Positions 27,731-36,893 of a stretch of DNA of 64,000 bases are shown here, in pieces. The stretch is from an uncultured Alphaproteobacteria bacterium. Lineage in GTDB: Bacteria > Pseudomonadota > Alphaproteobacteria > HIMB59 > GCA-002718135. Position 1 is the stretch's first letter; each line of letters begins with the position of its first letter. The position numbers and the translations under genes were made by a program. The stretch is from assembly GCA_902595855.1 (NCBI GenBank), contig CACJRY010000005.1, positions 1 to 64,000 of the forward strand, written 5' to 3'. Below the pieces are notes generated by a model. It was given only the letters and a program-made list of their open reading frames with translations. It made no database searches and was not told where the DNA came from.

Positions 27731-28362
27731 ACACTACTGCTCAAAAAAACGAACTTATATTTGGCTATTCTAGTGGGAACTTGGGCGAAGCAAAATCACT
27801 TTTTGTTTCAATGTACTTATATCTCAATAGTTTTGCTGCAAAAAAAGCTTCTATATTTGACAACATCCTTGCTGATAATTTCGCAAACCTAGATGAGATA
27901 GCTCCGAGAAAACTGAATTACAAAGATTGCATTGAATCAACCTCTAAAAAAAATCAAAAAGATGAAATTTCTGGCAACTTAAACCCTATTACCAACTTGG
28001 TTGGAAACTTAGAAAATCTAAAATGGAAATCAATTTATAAAGGTTTTAAAGAATACGTACTTCCAGTAAATGATGGAGATACTGTTAAGTTGATAAAAAT
28101 GGATCCCGGAACCTCAGTGCCACTGCATTCACATAATGGCAGAGAATACATTCTTGTTCTGGATGGTTCTTTTTGTGATGAATATGGCGAATACAAAAAA
28201 GGCGATATGCAAATAAATGATCAACAAATTAAACACCACCCAACTGCGTGTGATAATGATGGATGTGTTTGCCTATCAATAACAGAAAATGATGTTGTTT
28301 TCTTCGGTAAGTTTGCCTCAATATTAAATTTATTTACTTTTATAAAATCATTTTTTAAGTAA
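27727..28362 (+). CDS. chrR: ChrR-like cupin anti-sigma factor with altered N-terminal domain
   Basis: 211 aa. The N-terminal segment (ELIFGYSSGNLGEAKSLF) aligns with the ChrR anti-sigma domain, but the HxxxCxxC zinc ligands read Y30, N34 and A37 (MYLYLNSFAAKK), and no early histidine is seen. The C-terminal cupin keeps its ligand pattern: LHSHNGREY, a later HHPTAC, and the CVC near the end. So the cupin sensor looks intact while the zinc anti-sigma fold is not. It overlaps the sigma gene by 4 bases. Confidence 0.85.
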   Translation: MNTTAQKNELIFGYSSGNLGEAKSLFVSMYLYLNSFAAKKASIFDNILADNFANLDEIAPRKLNYKDCIESTSKKNQKDEISGNLNPITNLVGNLENLKWKSIYKGFKEYVLPVNDGDTVKLIKMDPGTSVPLHSHNGREYILVLDGSFCDEYGEYKKGDMQINDQQIKHHPTACDNDGCVCLSITENDVVFFGKFASILNLFTFIKSFFK

Positions 28363-28390
28363 AACCTCAGGAATTGCTCTATAATAAATT

Positions 28391-29386
28391 ATGAGCAAAA
28401 TTACGACTCTATTTTATCGTGGAAATTTGATCGAAAGTAAACATGAAATCAAAGGTTTAATAGGATCAATAAATGGAGAAAAAATATTTACTACACATAA
28501 TGAAGATGAATATATTTTTCCAAGATCTTCTATAAAAATTTTTCAAGCCATACCATTTGCTATTTCAGATGCATTTAATGTATTTAATTTAAACCAAAAA
28601 CAAATTGCACTTTCATGCTCATCACATTGTGGAGAGCATTTTCATATAAAAGAATTACAAAAATGGATTATTAAAACTAATTTAAAATCCAAAAATTTGA
28701 AATGTGGTATTCACAACCCATTAGACACTCACGCAACTGAAAAACTTTTTCTTTCAGGGAAAAAACCTTACCAACTTTACAATAATTGTGCAGGTAAGCA
28801 TTTAGCCATGTTAACAGCATGCAAAATAAATAGATATTCAATTGATGATTACTTAGATTTTAATCATCCTCACCAAAAAAAAATAAGGTCTGTTTTTGCT
28901 AAATTTACTGAAGAAAATATTTTAAAAACTAATTATGGTGTAGATGGCTGTAGTGCACCTCAGTACGCATTTACAATCAAACAATTGAGTGTGGCATTAT
29001 CAAATCTTTACAAAAGTTATAATTCTAAATTTGAATATTCTCATATTGTTGGAATAATGATTGATGCTATATTGAAAAATCCATTGTTCATTGGTGGTAA
29101 TAAAAATCTTGATAGTAACTTGATTAGAATCTCTAATGGTGAAATATTTTGTAAGGGTGGAGCTGAGGGAGTATTTTTATTTATACATTTAAAAAAAGGT
29201 ATTTTTGGAATTCTAAAGGTAATAGATGGAAATGAGAGAGTTTTACCTTCAGTAGTTTACAATTTGTTTAAAAAACTTAAATTATTAAAAAATAAGCAAA
29301 TTGAAGAGTTAAAATATTGGAATAATTTTATTTTAAAAAATCATGCTAATATTAAAATTGGGCATATAAAAACAGTTATAGAATAA
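28391..29386 (+). CDS. L-asparaginase, class 3 (Rhizobium etli type, Asparaginase_II family)
   Basis: 331 aa. Residues matching the R. etli ReAV active site are in place with a constant offset of about three. PRSSIK gives S46 and K49, SCSSH gives S77, NNCAGKH gives C132 and K135, and GVDGCSAP gives C186. These enzymes are unrelated to E. coli asparaginase and hydrolyse asparagine with a serine-lysine site next to a zinc. The enzyme would let the cell use asparagine as an N source. It overlaps the convergent DUF3429 gene by 11 bases. Confidence 0.85.
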   Translation: MSKITTLFYRGNLIESKHEIKGLIGSINGEKIFTTHNEDEYIFPRSSIKIFQAIPFAISDAFNVFNLNQKQIALSCSSHCGEHFHIKELQKWIIKTNLKSKNLKCGIHNPLDTHATEKLFLSGKKPYQLYNNCAGKHLAMLTACKINRYSIDDYLDFNHPHQKKIRSVFAKFTEENILKTNYGVDGCSAPQYAFTIKQLSVALSNLYKSYNSKFEYSHIVGIMIDAILKNPLFIGGNKNLDSNLIRISNGEIFCKGGAEGVFLFIHLKKGIFGILKVIDGNERVLPSVVYNLFKKLKLLKNKQIEELKYWNNFILKNHANIKIGHIKTVIE

Positions 29387-29795
29387 TTGCTAAGCTTAAA
29401 ACTATTAAAATAGTTAATGGTAATCTTATCTTATAATAAACCAGTCTATCAATTTCTTTAGTGAATATTGTTAAATAATCAAGGATTAACTGTAATAAGA
29501 AACAAAATATTAAAAAAGTATAAACTTTAAAATTATATAAATAGAAGATTATAATTAAAACCGACAAAAAACTTGGTGAAAAACCATACAAGGCTTTCCA
29601 TTTTGATATTTGTTTCTTTAAATTCCAATTTATAGATCCAATGAATACAAAAATAATGATTGAATAAAAAAAGATGAAATCTTTAGCAATATTTATGTCA
29701 ATTTGATGTAAAAAGAATTTATCAATTATGATAATTAAATATGGCGTTAGACCAAAATATGAAATTACAAATTGTAAGTTAATATTTTTATACAT
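29376..29795 (-). CDS. DUF3429 membrane protein
   Basis: 139 aa with about five hydrophobic helices. YFGLTPYLI near the N-terminus, FFYSIIIFVFIGSINWN and the final YYKIRLPLTILIVLSLAI match the small DUF3429 family. Function unknown. Its ATG stands 2 bases from the divergent start of the kinase-like gene, so each promoter must lie inside the other gene or further off. Confidence 0.65.
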   Translation of the reverse strand: MYKNINLQFVISYFGLTPYLIIIIDKFFLHQIDINIAKDFIFFYSIIIFVFIGSINWNLKKQISKWKALYGFSPSFLSVLIIIFYLYNFKVYTFLIFCFLLQLILDYLTIFTKEIDRLVYYKIRLPLTILIVLSLAIIL

Positions 29796-29797
29796 AA

Positions 29798-30673
29798 ATG
29801 ATAAACATAAATGACATAAAACAAATTTCGGAATTATTAAACGAAAAAAAAATTATTAAATATGACTTACTTTCTAATTCTTTCAATATTAATTGCGTCA
29901 AACTATATTTATCAAATAATCGTAAGATAATTGCAAAATATTACGCAAAAGAAAATAAATATTTTAATGCAATAATTTCTGAAACAAAAAACTTAAACTA
30001 CTTAAAGGAAAAAAAATTAAAATATTTTCCAAAAATAATTTTAAGCAATGCAAAATACTTAATTACTGAATATAAAGATAATAACAATAAAATTCCAAAT
30101 GTAACAAATCAAGATTTGCTGAAAGCAATAGTAAAAATTCATTCTTTTTCAACTAAATATTATGGTTTCAAATTTGATACGCAGATAGGCGGAGTACAAC
30201 ATAAAAATAACTACGAGAAAAATTGGGCTAATTTTTATGTGAATACTCGCCTAAATTATTTTTTTGAACTCGCAAATAAAACTAATTTACTCAATGAAGT
30301 TTTAAACATTAAGATCGAAAGAGTTATGAAACAAATTAATAATCTTATACCAAACACGCCTAAGCCGATGTTAATGCATGGAGATCTTTGGGAAGGAAAT
30401 ATTTTGTTTAAAGATTATCAGTTTGTTTCTTTTATAGATCCTGGATCATTTTATGGACATAACGAAATGGAGTTAGCATATTTAAGATGGTTTAATCCTA
30501 TTTTTATAGACCAAGATTTTCTCAGTAAGTATAATGAATATATTCAGATAGAAAAAAATTACTTGTCATATGAACCAATTTATCAGCTTTATTACGCATT
30601 GTGTAATGTAGTTCTGTGGGACAAATCTTATACTGCTGAAGTACACAATTTATTAAATAAAATAAAAGTCTGA
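29798..30673 (+). CDS. Fructosamine kinase / aminoglycoside phosphotransferase-like kinase
   Basis: 291 aa with a protein-kinase-like fold. KIIAKYYAKEN holds the ATP lysine, ISETKNLNYL the partner acid, MLMHGDLWEGNILF the catalytic HGDLWxGN loop and FIDPGSFYGHNEMELAYLRWF the metal-binding DP. This pattern is characteristic of fructosamine-3-kinases, which remove sugar adducts from proteins, though other small-molecule substrates are possible. Confidence 0.82.
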   Translation: MININDIKQISELLNEKKIIKYDLLSNSFNINCVKLYLSNNRKIIAKYYAKENKYFNAIISETKNLNYLKEKKLKYFPKIILSNAKYLITEYKDNNNKIPNVTNQDLLKAIVKIHSFSTKYYGFKFDTQIGGVQHKNNYEKNWANFYVNTRLNYFFELANKTNLLNEVLNIKIERVMKQINNLIPNTPKPMLMHGDLWEGNILFKDYQFVSFIDPGSFYGHNEMELAYLRWFNPIFIDQDFLSKYNEYIQIEKNYLSYEPIYQLYYALCNVVLWDKSYTAEVHNLLNKIKV

Positions 30674-30688
30674 ATATAAGTTTAAAGC

Positions 30689-31741
30689 CTACACACAAGG
30701 ATTAGGATCACTTAAGTGAACATCTTGTATATCATTCATAATTTCTTTTGAAAGTGTGATATCCACACTATCAATATTTTCTTTTAATTGAGTCATAGAC
30801 GTTGCACCAATAATATTGCTAGTTACGAAAGGACGGTCATTTACAAATGAATTAGCAAAAGTTGAAGGATTTATATTATAATTTTTTGCTATATTAACAT
30901 ATTTTTCAATGGCTATCTCACCTCTTTTAGTGTGATGCCTTGAAAAACGTCTTGGCCATAAAGTGTATCTAGCGTTTTTTGGATTTTTGTTATTCAAGTA
31001 TTTTCCACTTAACCTTCCTCCCGCCAAAGGTGAGTAAGCGAGCAAACCACACTTTTCTCTTATTGATACTTCAGAGTTAGCTATATCGAAAACCCTATTA
31101 ACCAGACTATAAACATTTTGAATAGACATCATTCTTGGTAAATTTTTATCTTTTGCTATTTCTAAAAATTTCATTGTGCCCCAAGGAGTTTCATTTGAAA
31201 CTCCAACATGCCTTACTTTTCCAGCTTTAACTAAGGATTGAAGATTTTCTAATACTTCTTCTAATGGGCTCCATTCGTTATCCTTGGGATCATATTCAAA
31301 ATCAAGAACACCAAATAAAGGTACTTTTCTCTCAGGCCAGTGTAACTGATATAAATCAATATAATCAGTTTTTAATCTTTTAAGACTTGCATCGATTGCA
31401 TCATTCATATTTTTTTTATCAAAACCTAATTTTTTAGAACCTTCTCTAATCCACTCTAGGCCATCAGATTTTGATGCAATTTTAGAGGCTAAAATAATTT
31501 TATCTCTATTTCTCTTTTCCTTGAACCAATTTCCTATTATTTCTTCAGTTTTCCCATAAGTTTCTTTTCTAGGCATTACCGCATAGAGTTCAGCAGTATC
31601 AAAAAAATTAATCCCTCTTTCAACTGAGTAATTCATTTGTTCAAATGCCTCTTCCTGTGTATTTTGTTCACCCCATGTCATGGTACCCAAACAAATTACA
31701 CTTACATCTAAATCAGTTGTGCCTAATTTTCTGTATCTCAT
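30689..31741 (-). CDS. Aldo/keto reductase, Tas-like
   Basis: 350-aa NADPH-dependent oxidoreductase. NFFDTAELYAVMPRKETYG contains the catalytic Asp and Tyr, ILASK the Lys and YIDLYQLHWPER the His. The AVMPR segment and overall length match the Tas group. Cytoplasmic; physiological substrate unknown. Single gene, divergent from the BI-1 gene. Confidence 0.9.
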   Translation of the reverse strand: MRYRKLGTTDLDVSVICLGTMTWGEQNTQEEAFEQMNYSVERGINFFDTAELYAVMPRKETYGKTEEIIGNWFKEKRNRDKIILASKIASKSDGLEWIREGSKKLGFDKKNMNDAIDASLKRLKTDYIDLYQLHWPERKVPLFGVLDFEYDPKDNEWSPLEEVLENLQSLVKAGKVRHVGVSNETPWGTMKFLEIAKDKNLPRMMSIQNVYSLVNRVFDIANSEVSIREKCGLLAYSPLAGGRLSGKYLNNKNPKNARYTLWPRRFSRHHTKRGEIAIEKYVNIAKNYNINPSTFANSFVNDRPFVTSNIIGATSMTQLKENIDSVDITLSKEIMNDIQDVHLSDPNPCV

Positions 31742-31761
31742 AAATATTTAATAGAAATGCC

Positions 31762-31791
31762 TTGAATTTGTCTGATTTATAGCGATATTAG
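31762..31791 (+). promoter_or_regulatory. Candidate promoter of the Bax inhibitor-1 gene
   Basis: TTGAAT, 18 bases, TATTAG. It would give a leader of about 15 bases carrying the AAAGGAG ribosome site. Moderate match only. Confidence 0.3.
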
Positions 31792-31812
31792 TAATAATTA
31801 AAAGGAGAATTT

Positions 31813-32565
31813 ATGGCTTTAGACTTTAATCAACGATCATTTACTAAAACAGTAGATCAAGCAGCAATTGATGAGGGCTTAAGAGCTTATATGCTTAAAG
31901 TCTATAATTATATGACAATAGGCTTGATGCTTACAGGATTTATAGCTTATTTTTTTGGAAAAGCTTCAATAGTTACAAACGATATGGGTCAAATCATTGG
32001 TGTTACTCAAATAGGAGCTTTGCTATTTGGATCCCCATTAAAATGGGTTGTAATGTTAGCTCCGTTAGGTTTTGTATTCTACTTAAGTGCAAGAATTTCC
32101 AAAATGTCAGTTTCATCAGCTCAAATTACGTTTTGGCTATTTGCAAGTATTATGGGCTTATCTCTGGCTTCTGTTTTTATTGAGTTTACTCAAACATCTA
32201 TTGCAAGGGTATTTTTCATTACTGCGGGCACTTTTGCAGCTATGAGTTTATACGGTTATACTACAAAGAGAGACTTAACTAAATTAGGTGGTTTTTTATT
32301 TATGGGTCTGATAGGCATCATAATTGCAAGCCTTGTTAATATGTTTGTTCAAAGCAGTGCTATGCAATTTGCTATTTCTATAATTGGTGTATTAGTATTT
32401 GTTGGCCTAACAGCATATGATACTCAAAACATAAAGAACATGTATTATGCAGGGGATAGTGAAGAAATTGGTTCAAAAAAGGCTCTTATGGGGGCGTTAA
32501 AATTATACCTTGATTTTATCAATTTATTTATTCTTCTATTGCAGCTTTTTGGACAAAGAAGATAA
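31813..32565 (+). CDS. Bax inhibitor-1 / YccA family membrane protein
   Basis: 250 aa, N-terminal soluble stretch (NQRSFTKTVDQAAIDEGLRAYMLKVYNYM), then seven hydrophobic helices and a C-terminal LYLDFINLFILLLQLFG, the family signature. Members are inner-membrane proteins; YccA modulates FtsH protease and others leak calcium. A clear AAAGGAG site precedes the ATG and a strong terminator follows. Confidence 0.93.
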   Translation: MALDFNQRSFTKTVDQAAIDEGLRAYMLKVYNYMTIGLMLTGFIAYFFGKASIVTNDMGQIIGVTQIGALLFGSPLKWVVMLAPLGFVFYLSARISKMSVSSAQITFWLFASIMGLSLASVFIEFTQTSIARVFFITAGTFAAMSLYGYTTKRDLTKLGGFLFMGLIGIIIASLVNMFVQSSAMQFAISIIGVLVFVGLTAYDTQNIKNMYYAGDSEEIGSKKALMGALKLYLDFINLFILLLQLFGQRR

Positions 32566-32598
32566 TTTCAATTCTTCTTATCAATTTAATTTAAATAT

Positions 32599-32627
32599 AA
32601 CCCAGTCTTTGATAGACTGGGTTTTTT
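32599..32627 (+). terminator. Intrinsic terminator after the BI-1 gene, ending at the next start codon
   Basis: AACCCAGTCT, loop TTGAT, AGACTGGGTT and a run of six T. The T-run is followed at once by the ATG of the next gene, leaving no room for a separate leader. Perfect 10-bp stem. Confidence 0.9.
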
Positions 32628-34412
32628 ATGAATTCACAGGATAAAATTAAGCCTATTATAAAAGATTTTAATGAAGGTAAAACTGCAGATGCTTTTTTTC
32701 AAATTACAGATCTTATAAAAAATAATCCAGAAAATTTAGAATATCTTTTTTTATATGCAAAAATGTGCAACCAAGTTAACAAACTTGATGAGTCAGAAAA
32801 AGCACTACTTTACTTAATATCTAAAAAACACAACTCTGTTGATTACTTGCACAACTTGTATTCAATTTATATAAAAAAAAATAATCTTGAAAAATCAGAG
32901 GTCATCATAAAAAAAATTTTGGAAATAGAAAATAATCATTATGAGGCACAAAGAGACTTAGCTTACATTAAATATCAAAAAAACGATGTAGATAAAGCAA
33001 AAAGTATTTTAGAAAAAATTATTAATCAAAAGAGCAAAGATCCATTTGCCTTAAACATATACGGATTGGTTTTGCTCAAGAAAGATCTAACTGATGAAGC
33101 TAAAAATTTTTTCAAAAGGGTTATAGAAATTGATCCTAACTATATTGATAGCTTAAATAATTTAGGAAAAACATATTTTGATTTAGAAGATCTTGATCGA
33201 GCTTTTATCTATTTTAGAAAAGCTTACAAAATTAATAAGCAGTTTAGTAAGACATTAATTAATCTAGGAAATTTTCTAAGCTTAAAAGATAAAAATATTT
33301 TTGCGATTAAAGCATATAAAAAAGCATTATTGGGCGAACCTAAAAATATTGAAATCTATGCAAATATTGCTTTATCATATGCAAGAGAAAAAAATTTTAA
33401 AGAATCAAAAAAATATTACGACATTGCTTTGGAAAATAATAACCTGAGCCCCTCTCTTAAGTTGAGCTTATCATATTTATATCTATATAAAAATCAATTT
33501 GATAAAGCGTGGAAATTATTTGAAACGAGAAAAGAAACTTCAAAATTTTTAAAATCTTATAACAATGAGTTTGATATTGAAAAAACCTCAATTCCTGAAA
33601 GAGGTTCATTGGATAATAAAAAAATTCTTGTTTTAAGAGAGCAAGGTGTTGGTGAAGAAGTTTTATTCAGCTCAATGTATGAGGAATTAATTGGTTTAAA
33701 CAAAAATGTTAAGATTGAGACTGATAAAAGGTTAATAACTATTTTTGAGAGATCATTTAAAAGTAATATTTTTGTTCCTAATGGTTATTATTCATCAAAT
33801 AAAAAAAGCTTAGAAAATTTTGATGAAATTATATTTGCTGGAAGTTTATGTAATCTTTTTAGAAATAGTAAATCTGATTTTCCACATAAACCTTTCTTGA
33901 TTGATAATTTAAACAAAACCAAGAAGCTTAAGGATCATCAAATATTTCAAAATAAGAATTTAAAAATTGGTATTTCTTGGAAAAGTGTTGTTTCTGTATA
34001 TGGGAGGCTCAAATCTTTAAATTTATCAGATTTTAAGACGCTAATTAAAAATAACAGAACATTTATAAATCTACAATACGGTGATGTTAAAGAAGAAATC
34101 GCAAAAAAGGAAAATCAAAGTTTTGAGTTATATTCTTTTGAAACAGTTGATTTATTTAATGATTTTGAAGGCTTAATGAGTATACTAAAAAATCTAGATG
34201 TGTTTGTCACAGTAAGCAATTCAACAGCCCACATAGCAGCCGCAATGGGTATAAAAACAATTTTAATATGCCCTAAAAAATCCTCTACATATTTTTATTG
34301 GAGTAATGAAAGTAATGAAACACCTTGGTATCAAAATGTTGAAATTTTTCAAATTGAAACCTCAATAGAAAAAACACTGGAGCGGGTTAATGGAGTGTTA
34401 GAAAAGCTGTGA
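32628..34412 (+). CDS. TPR protein with C-terminal GT-B glycosyltransferase-like domain (copy 1)
   Basis: 594 aa. Residues 1 to about 310 are tetratricopeptide repeats (e.g. DPFALNIYGLVLLKKDLTDEAKNFF and DSLNNLGKTYFDLEDLDRAF). The C-terminal part has the family's VLREQGVGEEVLFSSMY, LKIGISWKS, VTVSNSTAHIAAAMGIKTILI and TPWYQNV blocks. These resemble the EQGLGD/TSVAHLAGALG motifs of TPR proteins with an OGT- or GT9-like domain, so protein or surface glycosylation is likely. The ATG directly abuts a terminator; no other in-frame ATG is close. It overlaps copy 2 by 4 bases. Confidence 0.82.
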   Translation: MNSQDKIKPIIKDFNEGKTADAFFQITDLIKNNPENLEYLFLYAKMCNQVNKLDESEKALLYLISKKHNSVDYLHNLYSIYIKKNNLEKSEVIIKKILEIENNHYEAQRDLAYIKYQKNDVDKAKSILEKIINQKSKDPFALNIYGLVLLKKDLTDEAKNFFKRVIEIDPNYIDSLNNLGKTYFDLEDLDRAFIYFRKAYKINKQFSKTLINLGNFLSLKDKNIFAIKAYKKALLGEPKNIEIYANIALSYAREKNFKESKKYYDIALENNNLSPSLKLSLSYLYLYKNQFDKAWKLFETRKETSKFLKSYNNEFDIEKTSIPERGSLDNKKILVLREQGVGEEVLFSSMYEELIGLNKNVKIETDKRLITIFERSFKSNIFVPNGYYSSNKKSLENFDEIIFAGSLCNLFRNSKSDFPHKPFLIDNLNKTKKLKDHQIFQNKNLKIGISWKSVVSVYGRLKSLNLSDFKTLIKNNRTFINLQYGDVKEEIAKKENQSFELYSFETVDLFNDFEGLMSILKNLDVFVTVSNSTAHIAAAMGIKTILICPKKSSTYFYWSNESNETPWYQNVEIFQIETSIEKTLERVNGVLEKL

Positions 34413-36205
34413 CAGATATTGCCTCTCAGATAAATAATATTTTAAATGAATATTTAGAGGGTGATAAACAAAAAGCATACTTAAAATTAAAAAGAATTTC
34501 TAAAAATTATCCCTCAAATGAAAAATTACAATTTAATTTAGCTTTTATGGAGCAAGATCAAGGAAAAATTGAGGAAGCAAAAAATAGTTATGCTTATTTA
34601 ATTAAAAATTTTAATAACTTTAATTCTAAACTAAATCTTTATAATATTTTATTAAGAGAAAAAAATTTTCTTGAGTCATTAGATTTGGTTGACAATATTT
34701 TAGAAACAAAAAAAGATTTAATCAATGTATGGATAGATAAAGCATACATACACTATAGAATGAAACAATATAGTGAGTCAAAAAAAATATGTAATTTAAT
34801 TTTAACTAAAATTAATAATAACACAAAGGCTTTAAACTTAATTGGTTTGTGTTATTTTAAAGAAAAAAAATATGAGGAGTCATTTAAATATTTATTTAAA
34901 GGGTTATCCATAGATGAAAAAGATATCTCTATATTAAATTCAATTGCTGCAGTCTATTATGAAACAAGAGATTTAAAGAAGTCTGAAGAATTCTATTTAA
35001 AGGCCTTAAGCTATGAGCCTGATTCATATAGAACCTTAAATAATATTGCAGGATATTATCTTGAGATTAACAAATCAAAAAAAGCTATATTATTTTATGA
35101 AAAGGCACTAAGTTTTTTTGAGAATGAGCCGACAATATTAGACAATCTATCAAAAGCCTATTTTAGCTTAAACCAAGATGATTTAGCAAAAAAATTTTGC
35201 AAACAGTCTATTAAAATTAAGAACTCACCATCAACACAAAAATCACTCTCCCATATTTACCTTAAAGAAGAAAATTTTAAAAAAGCATGGGAATATTTTG
35301 ATGGTCGAATTTATGAAGATAATTTTATATACGGAAATAAGTCCTATAATTTTATTAAAGATAAACTTTTAAATAAAAAAAAGATAGATCATAAAAAAAC
35401 ATTATTAATTATTCGAGAACAGGGTGTTGGAGATGAAATACTTTATAGCAACATGTATAGAGATGTTCTTGAAAAATATGAGAACGTCTTAATTGAATCA
35501 GATAAAAGATTAATTGATTTATTCATTGGGTCTTTTGGTCAAAAATATAAAAATAGTTTTATAAAATTTGGTTCTTTTTCAAAAAATCAAAAAAAACTTA
35601 AAGATATAGATCAGGTTTTGTATGCTGGCAGTTTGGGTTATTATTTTAGAAACAATATTATAAATTTTCCAAGCAATAGTTATCTCAAAGTTGATAAGAT
35701 TTTAATAAATAAAACTAAAAATGAGTTATCTAATTTTAAAAAAAAATATAGAGTAGGAATTTCATGGAAAAGCATGAACAATGATTATGCAGAACAAAAA
35801 TCTTTAAGTCTTGATAAGTTTTTGCCACTTTTAAAAATGAAAGATATTGATTTTTTTAACTTACAGTACGGCGATATTGTTGGAGAAATAAATGAAATAA
35901 ATTTGCAACACAATTTAAATTTTATTAGCTTAGATCACATAGATTTATTTAATGATTTTTTGAAAATATCAAGTCTATTAAAAAATTTAGATTTATTTAT
36001 TACAGTAAGTAATAGTACGGCCCATCTTGCAGGTGCATTAGGTATAAAGACAGTTTTGATTAAGCCTTTTAATCATGCTACTTTTTTTTACTGGCACCAA
36101 AAAACCGAAAAGACTCCTTGGTACCCAAGTGTATTTTTAATTGATTCTAACCTTATTAATAAAGAAAAATTATTTGTAGATTTTATTTATTCTATACTTG
36201 AGTAA
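34409..36205 (+). CDS. TPR protein with C-terminal GT-B glycosyltransferase-like domain (copy 2)
   Basis: 598 aa, a paralogue of the preceding gene with the same architecture: TPRs over about 1-310, then IIREQGVGDEILYSNMY, YRVGISWKS, ITVSNSTAHLAGALGIKTVLI and TPWYPSVFLI. The start is GTG in a GTGA overlap with the upstream stop. Tandem arrangement suggests local duplication followed by divergence, perhaps with different acceptor specificities from the variable TPR half. It is convergent with, and overlaps by 14 bases, the GT8-like gene. Confidence 0.82.
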   Translation: MTDIASQINNILNEYLEGDKQKAYLKLKRISKNYPSNEKLQFNLAFMEQDQGKIEEAKNSYAYLIKNFNNFNSKLNLYNILLREKNFLESLDLVDNILETKKDLINVWIDKAYIHYRMKQYSESKKICNLILTKINNNTKALNLIGLCYFKEKKYEESFKYLFKGLSIDEKDISILNSIAAVYYETRDLKKSEEFYLKALSYEPDSYRTLNNIAGYYLEINKSKKAILFYEKALSFFENEPTILDNLSKAYFSLNQDDLAKKFCKQSIKIKNSPSTQKSLSHIYLKEENFKKAWEYFDGRIYEDNFIYGNKSYNFIKDKLLNKKKIDHKKTLLIIREQGVGDEILYSNMYRDVLEKYENVLIESDKRLIDLFIGSFGQKYKNSFIKFGSFSKNQKKLKDIDQVLYAGSLGYYFRNNIINFPSNSYLKVDKILINKTKNELSNFKKKYRVGISWKSMNNDYAEQKSLSLDKFLPLLKMKDIDFFNLQYGDIVGEINEINLQHNLNFISLDHIDLFNDFLKISSLLKNLDLFITVSNSTAHLAGALGIKTVLIKPFNHATFFYWHQKTEKTPWYPSVFLIDSNLINKEKLFVDFIYSILE

Positions 36206-36893
36206 ATTTATTTTTTAAATACTCATCTCTTTCATCAAGCCACTCCTGAGCAAATTCAACATCTTGCCATTCATCAAACCATGGGCCACCTCTTGTGTAG
36301 TGGACTGCAAAAGGTTTTGTTTCATTATGTTTGGATGTCCATCCCTCAAGCCAGTTCCATCTTTCATCCAAAGATCCTATTTCTTTATCTTTTAGCCATT
36401 TAAATTGATGAAGGAATGAACCGGACTCTTTATTAACTAAATCAACAGTTAATTTTTTATTACTTGGGTGAGAGCAGTTAAATAGTATAAAACTTGACCA
36501 GTTTTTTCTTGGATAAATAGTTTGTTTTTGACCATCCATTTTGTGTTTTTCTTTTGGTGTATAATCATGTTTTACACAGTAAACAGCCTTTGATTCATCT
36601 ATCTTTTCAAGAATTTTAAAAACATCTTCAAAAAATATAAAATCACAGTCACAGAATATAGCCCATCCATTATATTTGTTAAGAGCAGGAACTAAAAAAC
36701 GAGAGTAAGTAAATTCTGTTGATGCAAGCGGGTCAATATCTCTAAAATACAATTTATTTGAAATTAATTCATACAGTTTAAGAGAAGTAATTTTTATATT
36801 TGCATTTGATCTTTTCAAAACAGAATACTTACAAACTCTGTAAGCAATATCTTCTTTTGAGTCATAACCTATATAAAGATTTAAATTAGTCAT
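36192..36893 (-). CDS. GT8-like glycosyltransferase
   Basis: 233 aa with LNLYIGYDSKEDIAYRVCKYSVLKRS at the N-terminus and IFCDCDFIFFEDV in the centre, the DxD metal and nucleotide-sugar site. PFAVHYTRGGPWFDEW near the C-terminus supplies the second metal ligand region. This fits GT-A enzymes of the family 8 type that act on surface glycans. It overlaps hemY by 8 bases on the same strand. Confidence 0.72.
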   Translation of the reverse strand: MTNLNLYIGYDSKEDIAYRVCKYSVLKRSNANIKITSLKLYELISNKLYFRDIDPLASTEFTYSRFLVPALNKYNGWAIFCDCDFIFFEDVFKILEKIDESKAVYCVKHDYTPKEKHKMDGQKQTIYPRKNWSSFILFNCSHPSNKKLTVDLVNKESGSFLHQFKWLKDKEIGSLDERWNWLEGWTSKHNETKPFAVHYTRGGPWFDEWQDVEFAQEWLDERDEYLKNKFTQV

